From: Dendronalium phyllosphericum CENA369
GTDB lineage: Bacteria; Cyanobacteriota; Cyanobacteriia; Cyanobacteriales; Nostocaceae
Reading direction: 5' to 3'
Assembly (NCBI RefSeq): GCF_016056275.1
Contig: NZ_JAECZA010000032.1
Location: 1 to 41,494, forward strand
DNA: 41,494 nucleotides
How positions within the stretch are numbered: position 1 is the first letter of the stretch; the number at the start of each line of letters is the position of its first letter. Below, piece by piece: positions 34,355 through 41,494 of the stretch. The notes under the pieces are model-generated. The model did no database searches. It was not told the DNA's origin and saw only the letters and a list, made by a program, of their open reading frames with translations. A program made the position numbers and the translations under genes.

Positions 34355-37300
34355 TTAACCAGGTGGAACTGCCTGCTCTACGGGACGGATAATTGCCGGG
34401 GCTGGTGTTACTTCTGATTTGAAGATTGCCTGTAATGACTGTTCTAGGGTTTGAGTCATCACAATCCGATTCTCGTAAGCTACAACTACTCGCACTAAGG
34501 TTGGCAAACTATTTTGACTGGCTTCTAGATAAATTGGCTCGACATATAATAGCGATTGCTCAATCGGAATTACTAGCAGGTTGCCTTGAATTACTCTCGA
34601 TCCTTGGCGATTCCACAAGGAAATTTGTTGAGAAATTACAGGGTCTTGGTTAATTAGCGCTTCGATTTGCTCTGGGCCGTAAATCAAGCGTTCCTTGGGA
34701 AAAATATATAGCAACAGCTTACCGTAGTTGACGCTATCCGATCGCGCTGCTAACCAAGCAATTAAATTAGTCCGCTGTTTGGGAGTGTAAGGTAAAAGTA
34801 AGATAAATTCTTCAAAAGGTACGCTAGGCAGGTTAGTAATTAAATAGTATGGCTCTACCGGACGGGCTTGGCTACCATAAATTTCGTTGGGAATCTGCCA
34901 CTCGTCTTCTCGGTTATAAAAAACCTGGGGGTCGGTCATGTGGTATGTCATCAATCGCTCAGACTGAATATTAAAGAAGTCCACAGGGTAGCGGATATGG
35001 CTGCGGAGACTAATGGGCATAGCACTGAGCGGTTTGAACAATTTGGGAAAGATGCTTGACCAAGTGGCAATTATGGGGTCGCTGGAATCGGCAATATAAA
35101 AATTAACCGTGCCGTGGTAAGCGTCAACCACTACCTTAACGGAATTGCGAATATAATTTATACCTTCGTTACCCGTGTCTGAGTAGGGATAGCGATCGCT
35201 TGTTGTGTAAGCATCAATCATCCAGTAAAGATAGTTGCGATCGTTAGGAAAATCTGGATTAGTCTTGTCAGGGTTGGCATTAGCTGTCACCAGATAGGGG
35301 TCGCTGTCGAATTGCAAAAAAGGTGCGATCGCCTGAATTCGTTGTTTGACATTCCGCCGCAATAAAATCTTGGTATCAGGCAGAAAATCCCTTGTTAATG
35401 GCATTTGCCAGTCTTTCAAATAGATAGCAAATAGCCACCGTCGCCACAAGGAACCGATGGTAATACCACCTTGACCGTCGTAAGTATTGTAAACATTGTC
35501 ACTGCCACTGGGATAGTCTAGTTCCTTAATTAAAGTGCCAGTCATTACATAATTATTAGTAATTTCACCGTAATAAATTCGGGGTTGCCCAATAGGAATA
35601 CTTTGACGAATGGCTTCACTAGAAGTAGTTAGGGCGCTACTACTGTCGCTAATATCTTTAACAAAATATTTCGGTAGTCCCCCAGGGCCGACTGTATTAA
35701 CTGGACTCATAGTGAAACCGTAACCATGAGTATAAATTAGATGGCGGTTAATCCAAGTTTGAGCCTGTTGTGGCACGGTGCTGTAGTCTAATTCTCGTGC
35801 AGCAATCAATACCTGCCGCCGTTCTTTGGCGTTAGTTGGTTCGCGGTCGGGTACTGCAAGCTTTGGGGGAGCAGCCGGTCTGCGTCCAGTGATTTCTGAT
35901 GCTAGAGTGTAGCGATCGATATCGGCATCGGGAAACCGATAATATGGTCGAATTTGTTGCAGCTGTCGGTTAGTTTCTAACAGCGGTCGCTCATCCCAAA
36001 GGCGAATATTACGAATTGTCAAGTCATTTTTTTGAATATCAGCTTCAGTCAGCGTTCCTTGGGGATTGAAAATTCTGGCATCAATCGCCTCTAAATCGAA
36101 TGCCTGTCGGGTCAAAGCGATAGTACGCTGAATATATGGTTGTTCTCGTTGCAATTCATTCGGCTCGACAATTAAATATTGCACTGCATTCGGCAAGATA
36201 GAGCCAGTCACTACAACTAATATGAGATAGATCCCCAACCCGTAAAGAACTTGTTGGCGATACTGAAACTTAGGTCGCCAAAACAGCGTTTGCCAAAGTA
36301 GGTAAAAAGCGATCGCTACTGCCAAGATGCACAATAAATTGTAAGCTGGCAACTGAGCCGTGACATCGGTATAGCTAGCACCATAACTTACCCCACGGGT
36401 AGAATAGACCAATTCATAACGACTCAGCCAATAACTTAAGGCTACTAGCAGCATCAAGCATCCTCCTAAGCCGGATAAATGACGCTGTTGCTGGGGTGAA
36501 AAACCGGGAAATATTCCTTGACTAAGACTATCTCCCGACAGAAGATAAGTCAGGCTAACGGCAACAAAGCCATACAAAAATAATCCCATCAGCCAGAGTT
36601 CTAGCAGCTCCCAAACAGGCAGGGAAAAGACGTAAAAGCTGATATCTTCACCAAATAGCGGCTCAGAGTTGTTGAAGGTAACGTGTTGGAAATATTGCAA
36701 CACCTTGGCCCAGTGTTGAGACAACGTAAATCCCAAGCCTATACCGAACAAAACTGCGATCGCTAAGAGCAATTGGGGATAAATTAATAGAGCGATCGCT
36801 ATTCCCACAAGCAAGCCGAGATACCAAATGTGAGAGCCTATTTCCTTGAAGAATTGCCAGATAATTTCTGGTCGAAATCGCTCAGGAATGGGTAAATTAG
36901 CTTTGCTAACAGAAGAATGCCAATAAGATATGGCAATTTCACCGTAGTGAAATAGCATTAAAGCCAATAACAAGCTTAAGACCAAAACTAGTGGGAACAG
37001 CCAGCGCAACTTTAATGTTAAAAAGTGTTGGCTGTAGCGAGGTGCGCGAACATCATCGCGTCTAGAATACTGAGGACTAAGAAAGTTTTTTAACTCATGG
37101 CTAAATCCTACTTCCTCACCTTTAATTTGCTGAATCTGCAAAGACCGAGGATACTTCAGCCGTTGTGCCAAAGTGAGGTTTGCTAGCAGGTAGACAGCAG
37201 TTATGCCAGTTACAACTACCCATAAACTACCCCAAGTCACTACCCTAAGTAGAAATACCTGGAGATAGCCGACTTCCTGAAACCAAAAAATCTCTGCTCC

Positions 37301-37378
37301 TATGCGAGAAAGCAGATCCAAGAGCAGCCAAAGCCCCAAGAATAATATTAGTAGTCGAAAGCACCATTTCCAGAACAT
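34355..37378 (-). CDS. UPF0182 family large membrane protein
   Basis: 1007 residues from ATG 37378. This start is chosen because the open frame upstream (to 37501) translates interspersed repeats (DAINRVCTK twice, then a Pro/Leu tract). The N-terminal third has about seven to eight membrane helices, beginning [17 protein letters not shown] and including [15 protein letters not shown] large domain outside the membrane follows with family-typical text ([49 protein letters not shown]). The last 100 residues ([15 protein letters not shown]) are usual too. The function of UPF0182 is unknown. Convergent with sfnB. Confidence 0.9.
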   Translation of the reverse strand: MFWKWCFRLLILFLGLWLLLDLLSRIGAEIFWFQEVGYLQVFLLRVVTWGSLWVVVTGITAVYLLANLTLAQRLKYPRSLQIQQIKGEEVGFSHELKNFLSPQYSRRDDVRAPRYSQHFLTLKLRWLFPLVLVLSLLLALMLFHYGEIAISYWHSSVSKANLPIPERFRPEIIWQFFKEIGSHIWYLGLLVGIAIALLIYPQLLLAIAVLFGIGLGFTLSQHWAKVLQYFQHVTFNNSEPLFGEDISFYVFSLPVWELLELWLMGLFLYGFVAVSLTYLLSGDSLSQGIFPGFSPQQQRHLSGLGGCLMLLVALSYWLSRYELVYSTRGVSYGASYTDVTAQLPAYNLLCILAVAIAFYLLWQTLFWRPKFQYRQQVLYGLGIYLILVVVTGSILPNAVQYLIVEPNELQREQPYIQRTIALTRQAFDLEAIDARIFNPQGTLTEADIQKNDLTIRNIRLWDERPLLETNRQLQQIRPYYRFPDADIDRYTLASEITGRRPAAPPKLAVPDREPTNAKERRQVLIAARELDYSTVPQQAQTWINRHLIYTHGYGFTMSPVNTVGPGGLPKYFVKDISDSSSALTTSSEAIRQSIPIGQPRIYYGEITNNYVMTGTLIKELDYPSGSDNVYNTYDGQGGITIGSLWRRWLFAIYLKDWQMPLTRDFLPDTKILLRRNVKQRIQAIAPFLQFDSDPYLVTANANPDKTNPDFPNDRNYLYWMIDAYTTSDRYPYSDTGNEGINYIRNSVKVVVDAYHGTVNFYIADSSDPIIATWSSIFPKLFKPLSAMPISLRSHIRYPVDFFNIQSERLMTYHMTDPQVFYNREDEWQIPNEIYGSQARPVEPYYLITNLPSVPFEEFILLLPYTPKQRTNLIAWLAARSDSVNYGKLLLYIFPKERLIYGPEQIEALINQDPVISQQISLWNRQGSRVIQGNLLVIPIEQSLLYVEPIYLEASQNSLPTLVRVVVAYENRIVMTQTLEQSLQAIFKSEVTPAPAIIRPVEQAVPPG

Positions 37379-37525
37379 GAGGAGCGGGGGGAGCAGGGGA
37401 GCAGGGGGAGCAGGATAACAACTGACTTTTGTACAGACGCGATTAATCGCGTCTCTACGTTTTGTACAAACGCGATTAATCGCGTCTACGACAACTGACA
37501 ACTAACTCAGCACTCAGCACTGAAC
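37379..37525. repeat. Repeat cluster: GGGGAGCAG, paired GACGCGATTAATCGCGTC, CAGCACT heptads
   Basis: GGGGGGAGCAGGGGAGCAGG units (37383-37412) are followed by two copies of the palindrome (around 37436-37453 and 37469-37486), each after TTTTGTACA. Then come GACAACTGACAACTAACT and CAGCACTCAGCACT (37508-37521). The first and last families are the same ones translated inside lysC at 41405-41494. Confidence 0.8.
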
Positions 37526-37603
37526 ATAGGTTAACATGACTAATCGCGCTCTCACTTCGGTTTTAAGATTGTCGGTGATATTCAATTTTTCAATATTTTA
37601 ATT

Positions 37604-38026
37604 ATGCTCAGTAGTGTTGACCGTTTGTTATTTGTCCGACGAGTTCCGATTTTTAAAGAATTGCGGGATGATTTTATTGTGCGGCTGACTTCAGTGATGC
37701 ATGAGTTATCATTTCCAGCTAATTACACCATCTTTAGACAGGGAGAAGAAGGGCGATCGCTCTATATTGTCGTCTCAGGTCGAGTTAAAGTTCATATTGG
37801 AGATAAAATGCTAGCAGAGGTAGAACAAGGAAAATACTTTGGCGAAATGGCAGTATTTGATACTCAACCTCGTTCTGCATCTGCAACAACTGTGGAACCT
37901 TGCGAATTTCTGGAACTGACACAAGAGCAACTTTATGACGCAATTGAAGAAACTCCCGAAATTGCAGTGAATATTATTCGTGAGCTATCTCGTTTGATTC
38001 GTAGACTAAATGATAATAATTCGTAA
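37604..38026 (+). CDS. Stand-alone cyclic-nucleotide-binding domain protein
   Basis: 140 residues forming one Crp-type cNMP-binding beta barrel: FPANYTIFRQGEEGRSLYIV, then VEQGKYFGEMAVFDTQPRSA. The phosphate-binding cassette keeps the Gly-Glu of FGE and the Arg of PRSA, so cAMP or cGMP binding is plausible. There is no C-terminal DNA-binding helix-turn-helix, so it is not a transcription factor. Such proteins may act as ligand-dependent partners. ATG start; divergent from the UPF0182 gene across the repeat cluster. Confidence 0.88.
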   Translation: MLSSVDRLLFVRRVPIFKELRDDFIVRLTSVMHELSFPANYTIFRQGEEGRSLYIVVSGRVKVHIGDKMLAEVEQGKYFGEMAVFDTQPRSASATTVEPCEFLELTQEQLYDAIEETPEIAVNIIRELSRLIRRLNDNNS

Positions 38027-38095
38027 TTATTAATTCGTAATTAATATACATAAAATTGTTTGATACAGACGGTTTCTAATCTGTTAATATCTTGT

Positions 38096-38229
38096 TCAAA
38101 TATTAACAAGACTTTGCAACCAAGCTTCATCTTTTCTAGATAGCTTTTGCACGCTAAAAGACTGTGAAATTCTGACCAGATTTCTGAGTTTTCTAAATAA
38201 GGATTAATGCCAGGTAAAGGAGAGGGCAT
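38096..38229 (-). pseudogene. Internally deleted DUF4058 remnant
   Basis: From ATG 38229 the frame reads MPSPLPGINPYLENSEIW then SEFHSLL, the typical DUF4058 N-terminus (full proteins are about 250 residues). Near 38150 the match stops. A shifted frame then reads KLSRKDEAWLQSLVNI and a stop at 38096-38098, which resembles the family C-terminus (PLS-x-x-D-x-AW-x-x-x-L). So roughly the middle 200 residues are missing and the ends are joined out of frame. The unshifted frame stays open to 38041 but shows no resemblance. Non-functional remnant; the C-terminal identification is from memory of the family. Confidence 0.65.
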
Positions 38230-38415
38230 GGTAACTTCAAATAGGAAATAGTTTTATATCTATCCTACAAAGGTTATTTATTGAATGACTAATGCTAAAT
38301 AAGCTTATGAGAATTTTATCTAATTTTTGATTTGAAATTATCAACTCAGATACTAGTAATTGTATTGAAAGTTTTAGCTATCGCAATCATTTTTCAAATT
38401 GGTATTATCTGTTTT

Positions 38416-39825
38416 ATGGCTTTAGTTATTGCTGGAGAACGTAGCGGGGTGGGTAAAACAACAGTAACACTCACCCTTTTAGCATCTTTACGCCGTCGCG
38501 GTGGCGAGGTGCAATCTTTTAAAGTCGGCCCGGACTATATCGACCCCATGTTTCATCAACACGTTACTGGTCGTGCTTGTCGAAATTTAGATCCGGTGTT
38601 GACTTCAGAAGCTTACGTTCAAAAATGTTTTGCTCGTCATAGTCAATTGAGCGAATACGCTTTAGTTGAAGGAGTGATGGGGCTATTTGATGGAGTCAAG
38701 GAAATTAAAAATGAAGAATTAAAAATTAAAAATAAACAGAATTTACTTAGCACTGACTTTGCTAGTACAGCTCATATTGCGCGGCTGCTAAATGTGCCTG
38801 TGGTTTTGGTGATTGATTGCAGTCGTTTGTCTGGTTCTGTAGCAGCGATCGCTCACGGCTACTGCTCTTTAGATCCTACAATTGAGATAGCCGGAGTGAT
38901 ATTAAACCGTGTGGGTAGCGATCGCCACTTATCTCTCCTCAAAGATTCTCTAGAAGCTTTACAATTACCCATTCTTGGAGTGCTGCGCCGTCAAGATGAT
39001 ATTACAATTCCCGACCGCCATCTCGGTTTAGTGCCAACAGCAGAATTACCACAATTGAATGCTTTAATTACTCGTCTAGCCGATTTAGGAGATACTTGCT
39101 TCGACTGGCAACGCTTGTTACCTTTATTGAAATCTGAAGATAAAAAAGAAGTTATTAGAGAAAAATCTTCCTCATTTTCCCCATCCTCTATCAGGATTGC
39201 AATTGCCCGCGATCGCGCTTTTAATTTTTACTATCAAGACAATCTCGACTTACTGCAACAGTTGGGTGCAGAACTAGTTTTTTGGAGTCCGATGACAGAT
39301 GCAGAATTACCACAGAATATACAAGGAATGTATTTTGGCGGTGGTTTTCCAGAAGTTTTTGCCCAGCAACTAGCAGAAAACACCAGTATCCGTGATGCAG
39401 TCAAAACAGCGATTCTGGCGGGAATGCCTACAATTGCCGAGTGTGGAGGATTGATGTATTTGTGCGAGCAAATTGTCGATTTTGAAAGTAAATCTTGGTC
39501 GATGGTAGGAGTATTACCTACATCTGCTGTCATGGGTGGGGGTCTTACTTTAGGTTATCGTCGTGCAGTCGCTATGCATAATAGTCTGCTAGTGAATGCA
39601 GGTCAAAAAGTTTACGGGCATGAATTTCATCGTTCTCGTTTAAGCTCGATTCCAACTCAACCCCTATTTGAAACTTATCGCTACGATAGTGAAGAAAATA
39701 TGGGGTATGAGGGATGGGATTTGCTGATGAATCTTCATGCCTCTTACGTTCATCTCCACTGGGGAGAAAGTGTAGAGATTCCGCAGCGTTTTTTTCAGCA
39801 ATGTTTTGATTTTCAATTCCATTAG
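38416..39825 (+). CDS. cbiA: Cobyrinic acid a,c-diamide synthase
   Basis: 469 residues from ATG 38416, where MALVIAGERSGVGKTTVTL begins the P-loop (K14). A TTG 84 bp upstream would only add a hydrophobic, unconserved leader. It amidates the a and c side chains of cobyrinate with glutamine and ATP in cobalamin synthesis. Visible are KVGPDYIDPMFH, EGVMGLFDG, DFASTAHIARLL and the glutaminase nucleophile C343 in TIAECGGLMYL. KVYGHEFHRSRL is near the C-terminus. Odd point: between LFDG and DFAS there are about 18 Lys/Asn/Glu-rich residues (KEIKNEELKIKNKQN) encoded by AATTAAAAATTAAAAAT-type repeat DNA. No cobalamin riboswitch is seen upstream. Confidence 0.92.
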   Translation: MALVIAGERSGVGKTTVTLTLLASLRRRGGEVQSFKVGPDYIDPMFHQHVTGRACRNLDPVLTSEAYVQKCFARHSQLSEYALVEGVMGLFDGVKEIKNEELKIKNKQNLLSTDFASTAHIARLLNVPVVLVIDCSRLSGSVAAIAHGYCSLDPTIEIAGVILNRVGSDRHLSLLKDSLEALQLPILGVLRRQDDITIPDRHLGLVPTAELPQLNALITRLADLGDTCFDWQRLLPLLKSEDKKEVIREKSSSFSPSSIRIAIARDRAFNFYYQDNLDLLQQLGAELVFWSPMTDAELPQNIQGMYFGGGFPEVFAQQLAENTSIRDAVKTAILAGMPTIAECGGLMYLCEQIVDFESKSWSMVGVLPTSAVMGGGLTLGYRRAVAMHNSLLVNAGQKVYGHEFHRSRLSSIPTQPLFETYRYDSEENMGYEGWDLLMNLHASYVHLHWGESVEIPQRFFQQCFDFQFH

Positions 39826-40055
39826 TGACGGAAATATAGCCGTAGCCACAACCTTTAGGACAGTTGTGATTGCTCAAAGCCTTAAAGCAAGTGGTTTTTA
39901 CTCAGCGAGAAGTTGCGTGCGGAGAGAAGTGCGGTCTTGGGCTTTGCCCAAGTGGAGCAACTTCGGAGGGTTCCCTCCGTTGAGCAAACTTCGGTGACTC
40001 AGCACTTTGCTATAACTTTAAGCGATCGCTAGCCGAGCTGTAAATTTATCCTGTA
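39826..40055. repeat. Nested hairpin repeat between convergent genes
   Basis: GAAGTTGC (39909-39916) pairs with GCAACTTC (39957-39964) around an inner perfect hairpin, CTTGGGC-TTT-GCCCAAG (39936-39952). A second hairpin GGAGGG-TT-CCCTCC (39965-39978) follows at once. The whole is bounded by ACTCAG at both ends (about 39900 and 39996). The GGTTCCCTCCGTTG core resembles that of the 23558-23602 element. No gene is seen in this spacer. Confidence 0.7.
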
Positions 40056-40802
40056 CTAAGGCAAATTATCTGGATCGATCCCTTGAGATTGTAAATAAGC
40101 AATTAGCCGTTCTTTTTGCTGACGTTCCTGTTCGGCGCGTTGACGTTCTTGTTCAATTTGTTCCACTGCCCAAGGTAACAAATTACCTCCCTTATCCCAC
40201 CAACGCAACCAGTAACCAGTACGGGCTTCTTTTGTTCCTTGCCAAGTTCCTAAAAATAAACCCATTGAGTCAATCCAATGCCGACCATTTTCATCAGGTT
40301 GCTGCAACTCGTAGCGTCTATTTTCGAGTTGGTAATACTCTAACAATCCGCCATTTGGGTCAAAAATTACATAAATTGGAACTTGCAGAATTTGTTCGTA
40401 AAAAAACCATTTTCCAGGTGGATAAGTTCGTTTAAAAGAATATTCTTCTCCCTCTGTATCTGAAAGAAATTCCATGACTATTGCTGGAATATTTCCATCT
40501 AAATTGGGTGTATAACTTTTGCGTTCTTCTAAAACCTGAGTCACCAATGGAATATAAACCCAGTCCGGTGCTTTAACAACAAATTGCTCGTTCAAATTTG
40601 CACAAAGAGCAAAATTCGAGGCTATCAACATTTGGGGTTGGATGAAGCCACTGATTTCTAGGCTTTCGCGCAAAGCACCAGCCAATATTGGCTGACCTGT
40701 ATTTTCCACTGGTTCATCCTCTAGTCGAAAATCATCGGGTAACGCTTCCCAAGATATTTTTAGTTGTTTTGAGGATTTGGCTTCACCGAGTTGGGTTGCC
40801 AT
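40056..40802 (-). CDS. Uma2 family (DUF820) putative endonuclease
   Basis: 248 residues with the PD-(D/E)xK-type Uma2 core: APDWVYIP, IVMEFLSD (the Glu of the nuclease motif), YEQILQVPIYVIFDPNGG and LENRRYELQQPDENGRHWI. The C-terminus is a charged Glu/Arg/Gln coiled coil (EQERQRAEQERQQKERL), common in cyanobacterial members. These proteins occur in dozens of copies per genome; the function is unproven. ATG start. A neighbouring DUF4058 remnant is another member of the expanded orphan-family class. Confidence 0.88.
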   Translation of the reverse strand: MATQLGEAKSSKQLKISWEALPDDFRLEDEPVENTGQPILAGALRESLEISGFIQPQMLIASNFALCANLNEQFVVKAPDWVYIPLVTQVLEERKSYTPNLDGNIPAIVMEFLSDTEGEEYSFKRTYPPGKWFFYEQILQVPIYVIFDPNGGLLEYYQLENRRYELQQPDENGRHWIDSMGLFLGTWQGTKEARTGYWLRWWDKGGNLLPWAVEQIEQERQRAEQERQQKERLIAYLQSQGIDPDNLP

Positions 40803-40898
40803 AAAAATCGCCTTTTATTGCTTTGTTTTTATGTTATCGCTCTGGGCGCAATGCAGAAAATCGGTGAACTCCAAAAGTAAGCCGCATCCTACAATCGC

Positions 40899-41494
40899 TT
40901 AGGCAGGTACTACGAATTTCTCGCTACCAGCAAGCCCAAAGGCAGCATGAATGGCTTGTAAAGCTTTCACACCTAGCTCTTGTGCTACGACACAGCTAAT
41001 TTTGATTTCTGAGGTGGCAATCATTTGGATATTAATTTGGTGTTGAGCTAGAGCTTCAAACATTTTGGCAGCAACTCCAGGTTGTCCCACCATTCCCGCA
41101 CCAACAATACTAACCTTGGCGATCGCAACATCTAAAACAACCTCACCCCATCCTAATTTTGCTGCTACTTGGGTAAGCAATTCTTTGGCATTTTCCCCAT
41201 CCATCCGCGAGACTGTAAAGGCAATATCGCGCCTGGGAACACCATCAATCACCCGACAACGCTGAGATTGGATAATCATATCAACGCTGATATTGTGCTG
41301 TGCCAATAATCCAAATAACTGCGCCGACATCCCGGGCCGATCTGGCACTTGGCGAATGGCAAGACGCGCTTGGTTTAAGTCTAGGGCAACACCGCGAACG
41401 AGAGGAGAGTGCTGAGTGCTGAGTGCTGAGTGCTGAGTGCTGAGTAGAAAATTAGTTGTTATTTCTCCCCCTGCTCCCCCTGCTCCCCCTGCTC
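40899..41494 (-). CDS. lysC: Aspartate kinase, C-terminal ACT domains (partial, runs off the window)
   Basis: The minus-strand frame is open from the window edge to the stop at 40899 and gives the last two ACT domains. One reads VRGVALDLNQARLAIRQVPDR, then PGMSAQLFGLLAQHNISVDM; the other reads AKVSIVGAGMVGQPGVAAKM, then FEALAQHQINIQMIATSE and IKISCVVA. This matches the regulatory end of aspartate kinase (first step to Lys, Thr and Met). The kinase domain lies outside the window. Upstream of VRGV the same frame translates repeat DNA: (G-A-G) units, EITTNFL, then LSTQHSALSTQHS. There are no stops, so the repeat appears to be an in-frame insertion in the linker before these ACT domains. A GTG at 41348 is internal, not a start. 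Confidence 0.9.
   Translation of the reverse strand, partial: AGGAGGAGGEITTNFLLSTQHSALSTQHSPLVRGVALDLNQARLAIRQVPDRPGMSAQLFGLLAQHNISVDMIIQSQRCRVIDGVPRRDIAFTVSRMDGENAKELLTQVAAKLGWGEVVLDVAIAKVSIVGAGMVGQPGVAAKMFEALAQHQINIQMIATSEIKISCVVAQELGVKALQAIHAAFGLAGSEKFVVPA
41408..41494. repeat. AGTGCTG heptads and CTCCCCCTG nonamers inside lysC
   Basis: Five exact tandem copies of AGTGCTG (41408-41442) and three exact copies of CTCCCCCTG (41465-41491) lie within the open lysC frame. The same two motifs sit in the non-coding spacer at 37379-37525. The repeat reaches the end of the window. Confidence 0.9.

Noticed and set aside
37379-37501. N-terminal extension of the UPF0182 protein by 41 residues
   Set aside because: It translates interspersed repeats (DAINRVCTK twice and a Pro/Leu run); the family-like membrane N-terminus starts at ATG 37378.
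38332-38415. Hydrophobic leader on cbiA from a TTG start
   Set aside because: CbiA is cytoplasmic and begins a few residues before its P-loop; ATG 38416 fits exactly.
38230-38415. Cobalamin riboswitch upstream of cbiA
   Set aside because: No B12-box-like conserved segment could be seen by eye, and the region is AT-rich and short.
39806-39997. 63-residue open frame after cbiA
   Set aside because: It runs through the nested hairpin repeat and overlaps the end of cbiA; no ribosome-binding site.
1-41494. CRISPR array
   Set aside because: All direct repeats are short heptad/nonamer tracts or the 22-bp-phased set; none shows 25-40-bp repeats separated by unique spacers, and no cas gene is present.

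Overview
The window looks like chromosomal DNA of a filamentous, probably heterocyst-forming cyanobacterium (Nostocales-like). HIP1 octamers (GCGATCGC) are scattered through most genes. There are cyanobacterium-typical families (DUF1825, UPF0182, Uma2, DUF4058, a Ser/Thr kinase-ATPase-GAF-histidine kinase fusion, Rcp1-like response regulators). Many spacers are filled with the short tandem repeats and small hairpin repeats typical of this group. No rRNA, tRNA, CRISPR array, transposase or phage gene was recognised.

Layout. (1) 1-4055: a foldback-like spacer, then an acetoacetate-decarboxylase-like protein followed by a large FAD oxidoreductase, probably one functional pair. (2) 4056-9637: a 1787-residue Ser/Thr kinase/AAA ATPase/GAF/histidine kinase whose upstream region is bounded by an 11-bp perfect inverted repeat (possible miniature element). 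(3) 9749-10708: cysK on the minus strand, then a 1.1-kb spacer with three 14-bp direct repeats at exact 22-bp spacing. (4) 11815-13618: small orphan proteins, with a strong isolated terminator. (5) 13743-15925: an LLM flavin monooxygenase overlapping a small gene, then a Coq4 homologue. (6) 16431-20098: lepB, a RelE/Phd toxin-antitoxin pair (toxin first), HHH and TM2/SHOCT proteins, a J-domain/TPR protein and a DUF1825 protein. (7) 20175-25018: class A penicillin-binding protein divergent from tyrS, then pyrF overlapping a secreted protein. (8) 25118-28062: a proline-rich single-pass membrane protein, a Tat-exported metallophosphoesterase and a CAP-domain lipoprotein. (9) 28297-31634: a multi-PAS histidine kinase with its overlapping response regulator. 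(10) 31961-34315: sfnG-sfnB, a sulfone/sulfonate-sulfur module. (11) 34355-41494: UPF0182, a stand-alone cyclic-nucleotide-binding protein, a deleted DUF4058 remnant, cbiA, a Uma2 nuclease and the 3' part of lysC.

Most genes are housekeeping or signalling. The most unusual points are these. Intergenic repeat sequence is translated in frame inside lysC and apparently cbiA, and forms the N-terminus of a secreted protein. sfnG appears to start at a non-canonical AUA (or AUU) codon. The 22-bp-phased repeats and the element-like inverted repeat upstream of the hybrid kinase are unexplained. A 45-bp repeat is inserted precisely into a copy of another palindromic repeat. I did not find a convincing new multi-gene defence or biosynthetic system. 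The decarboxylase-like/FAD-oxidoreductase pair is the best candidate for an uncharacterised pathway.
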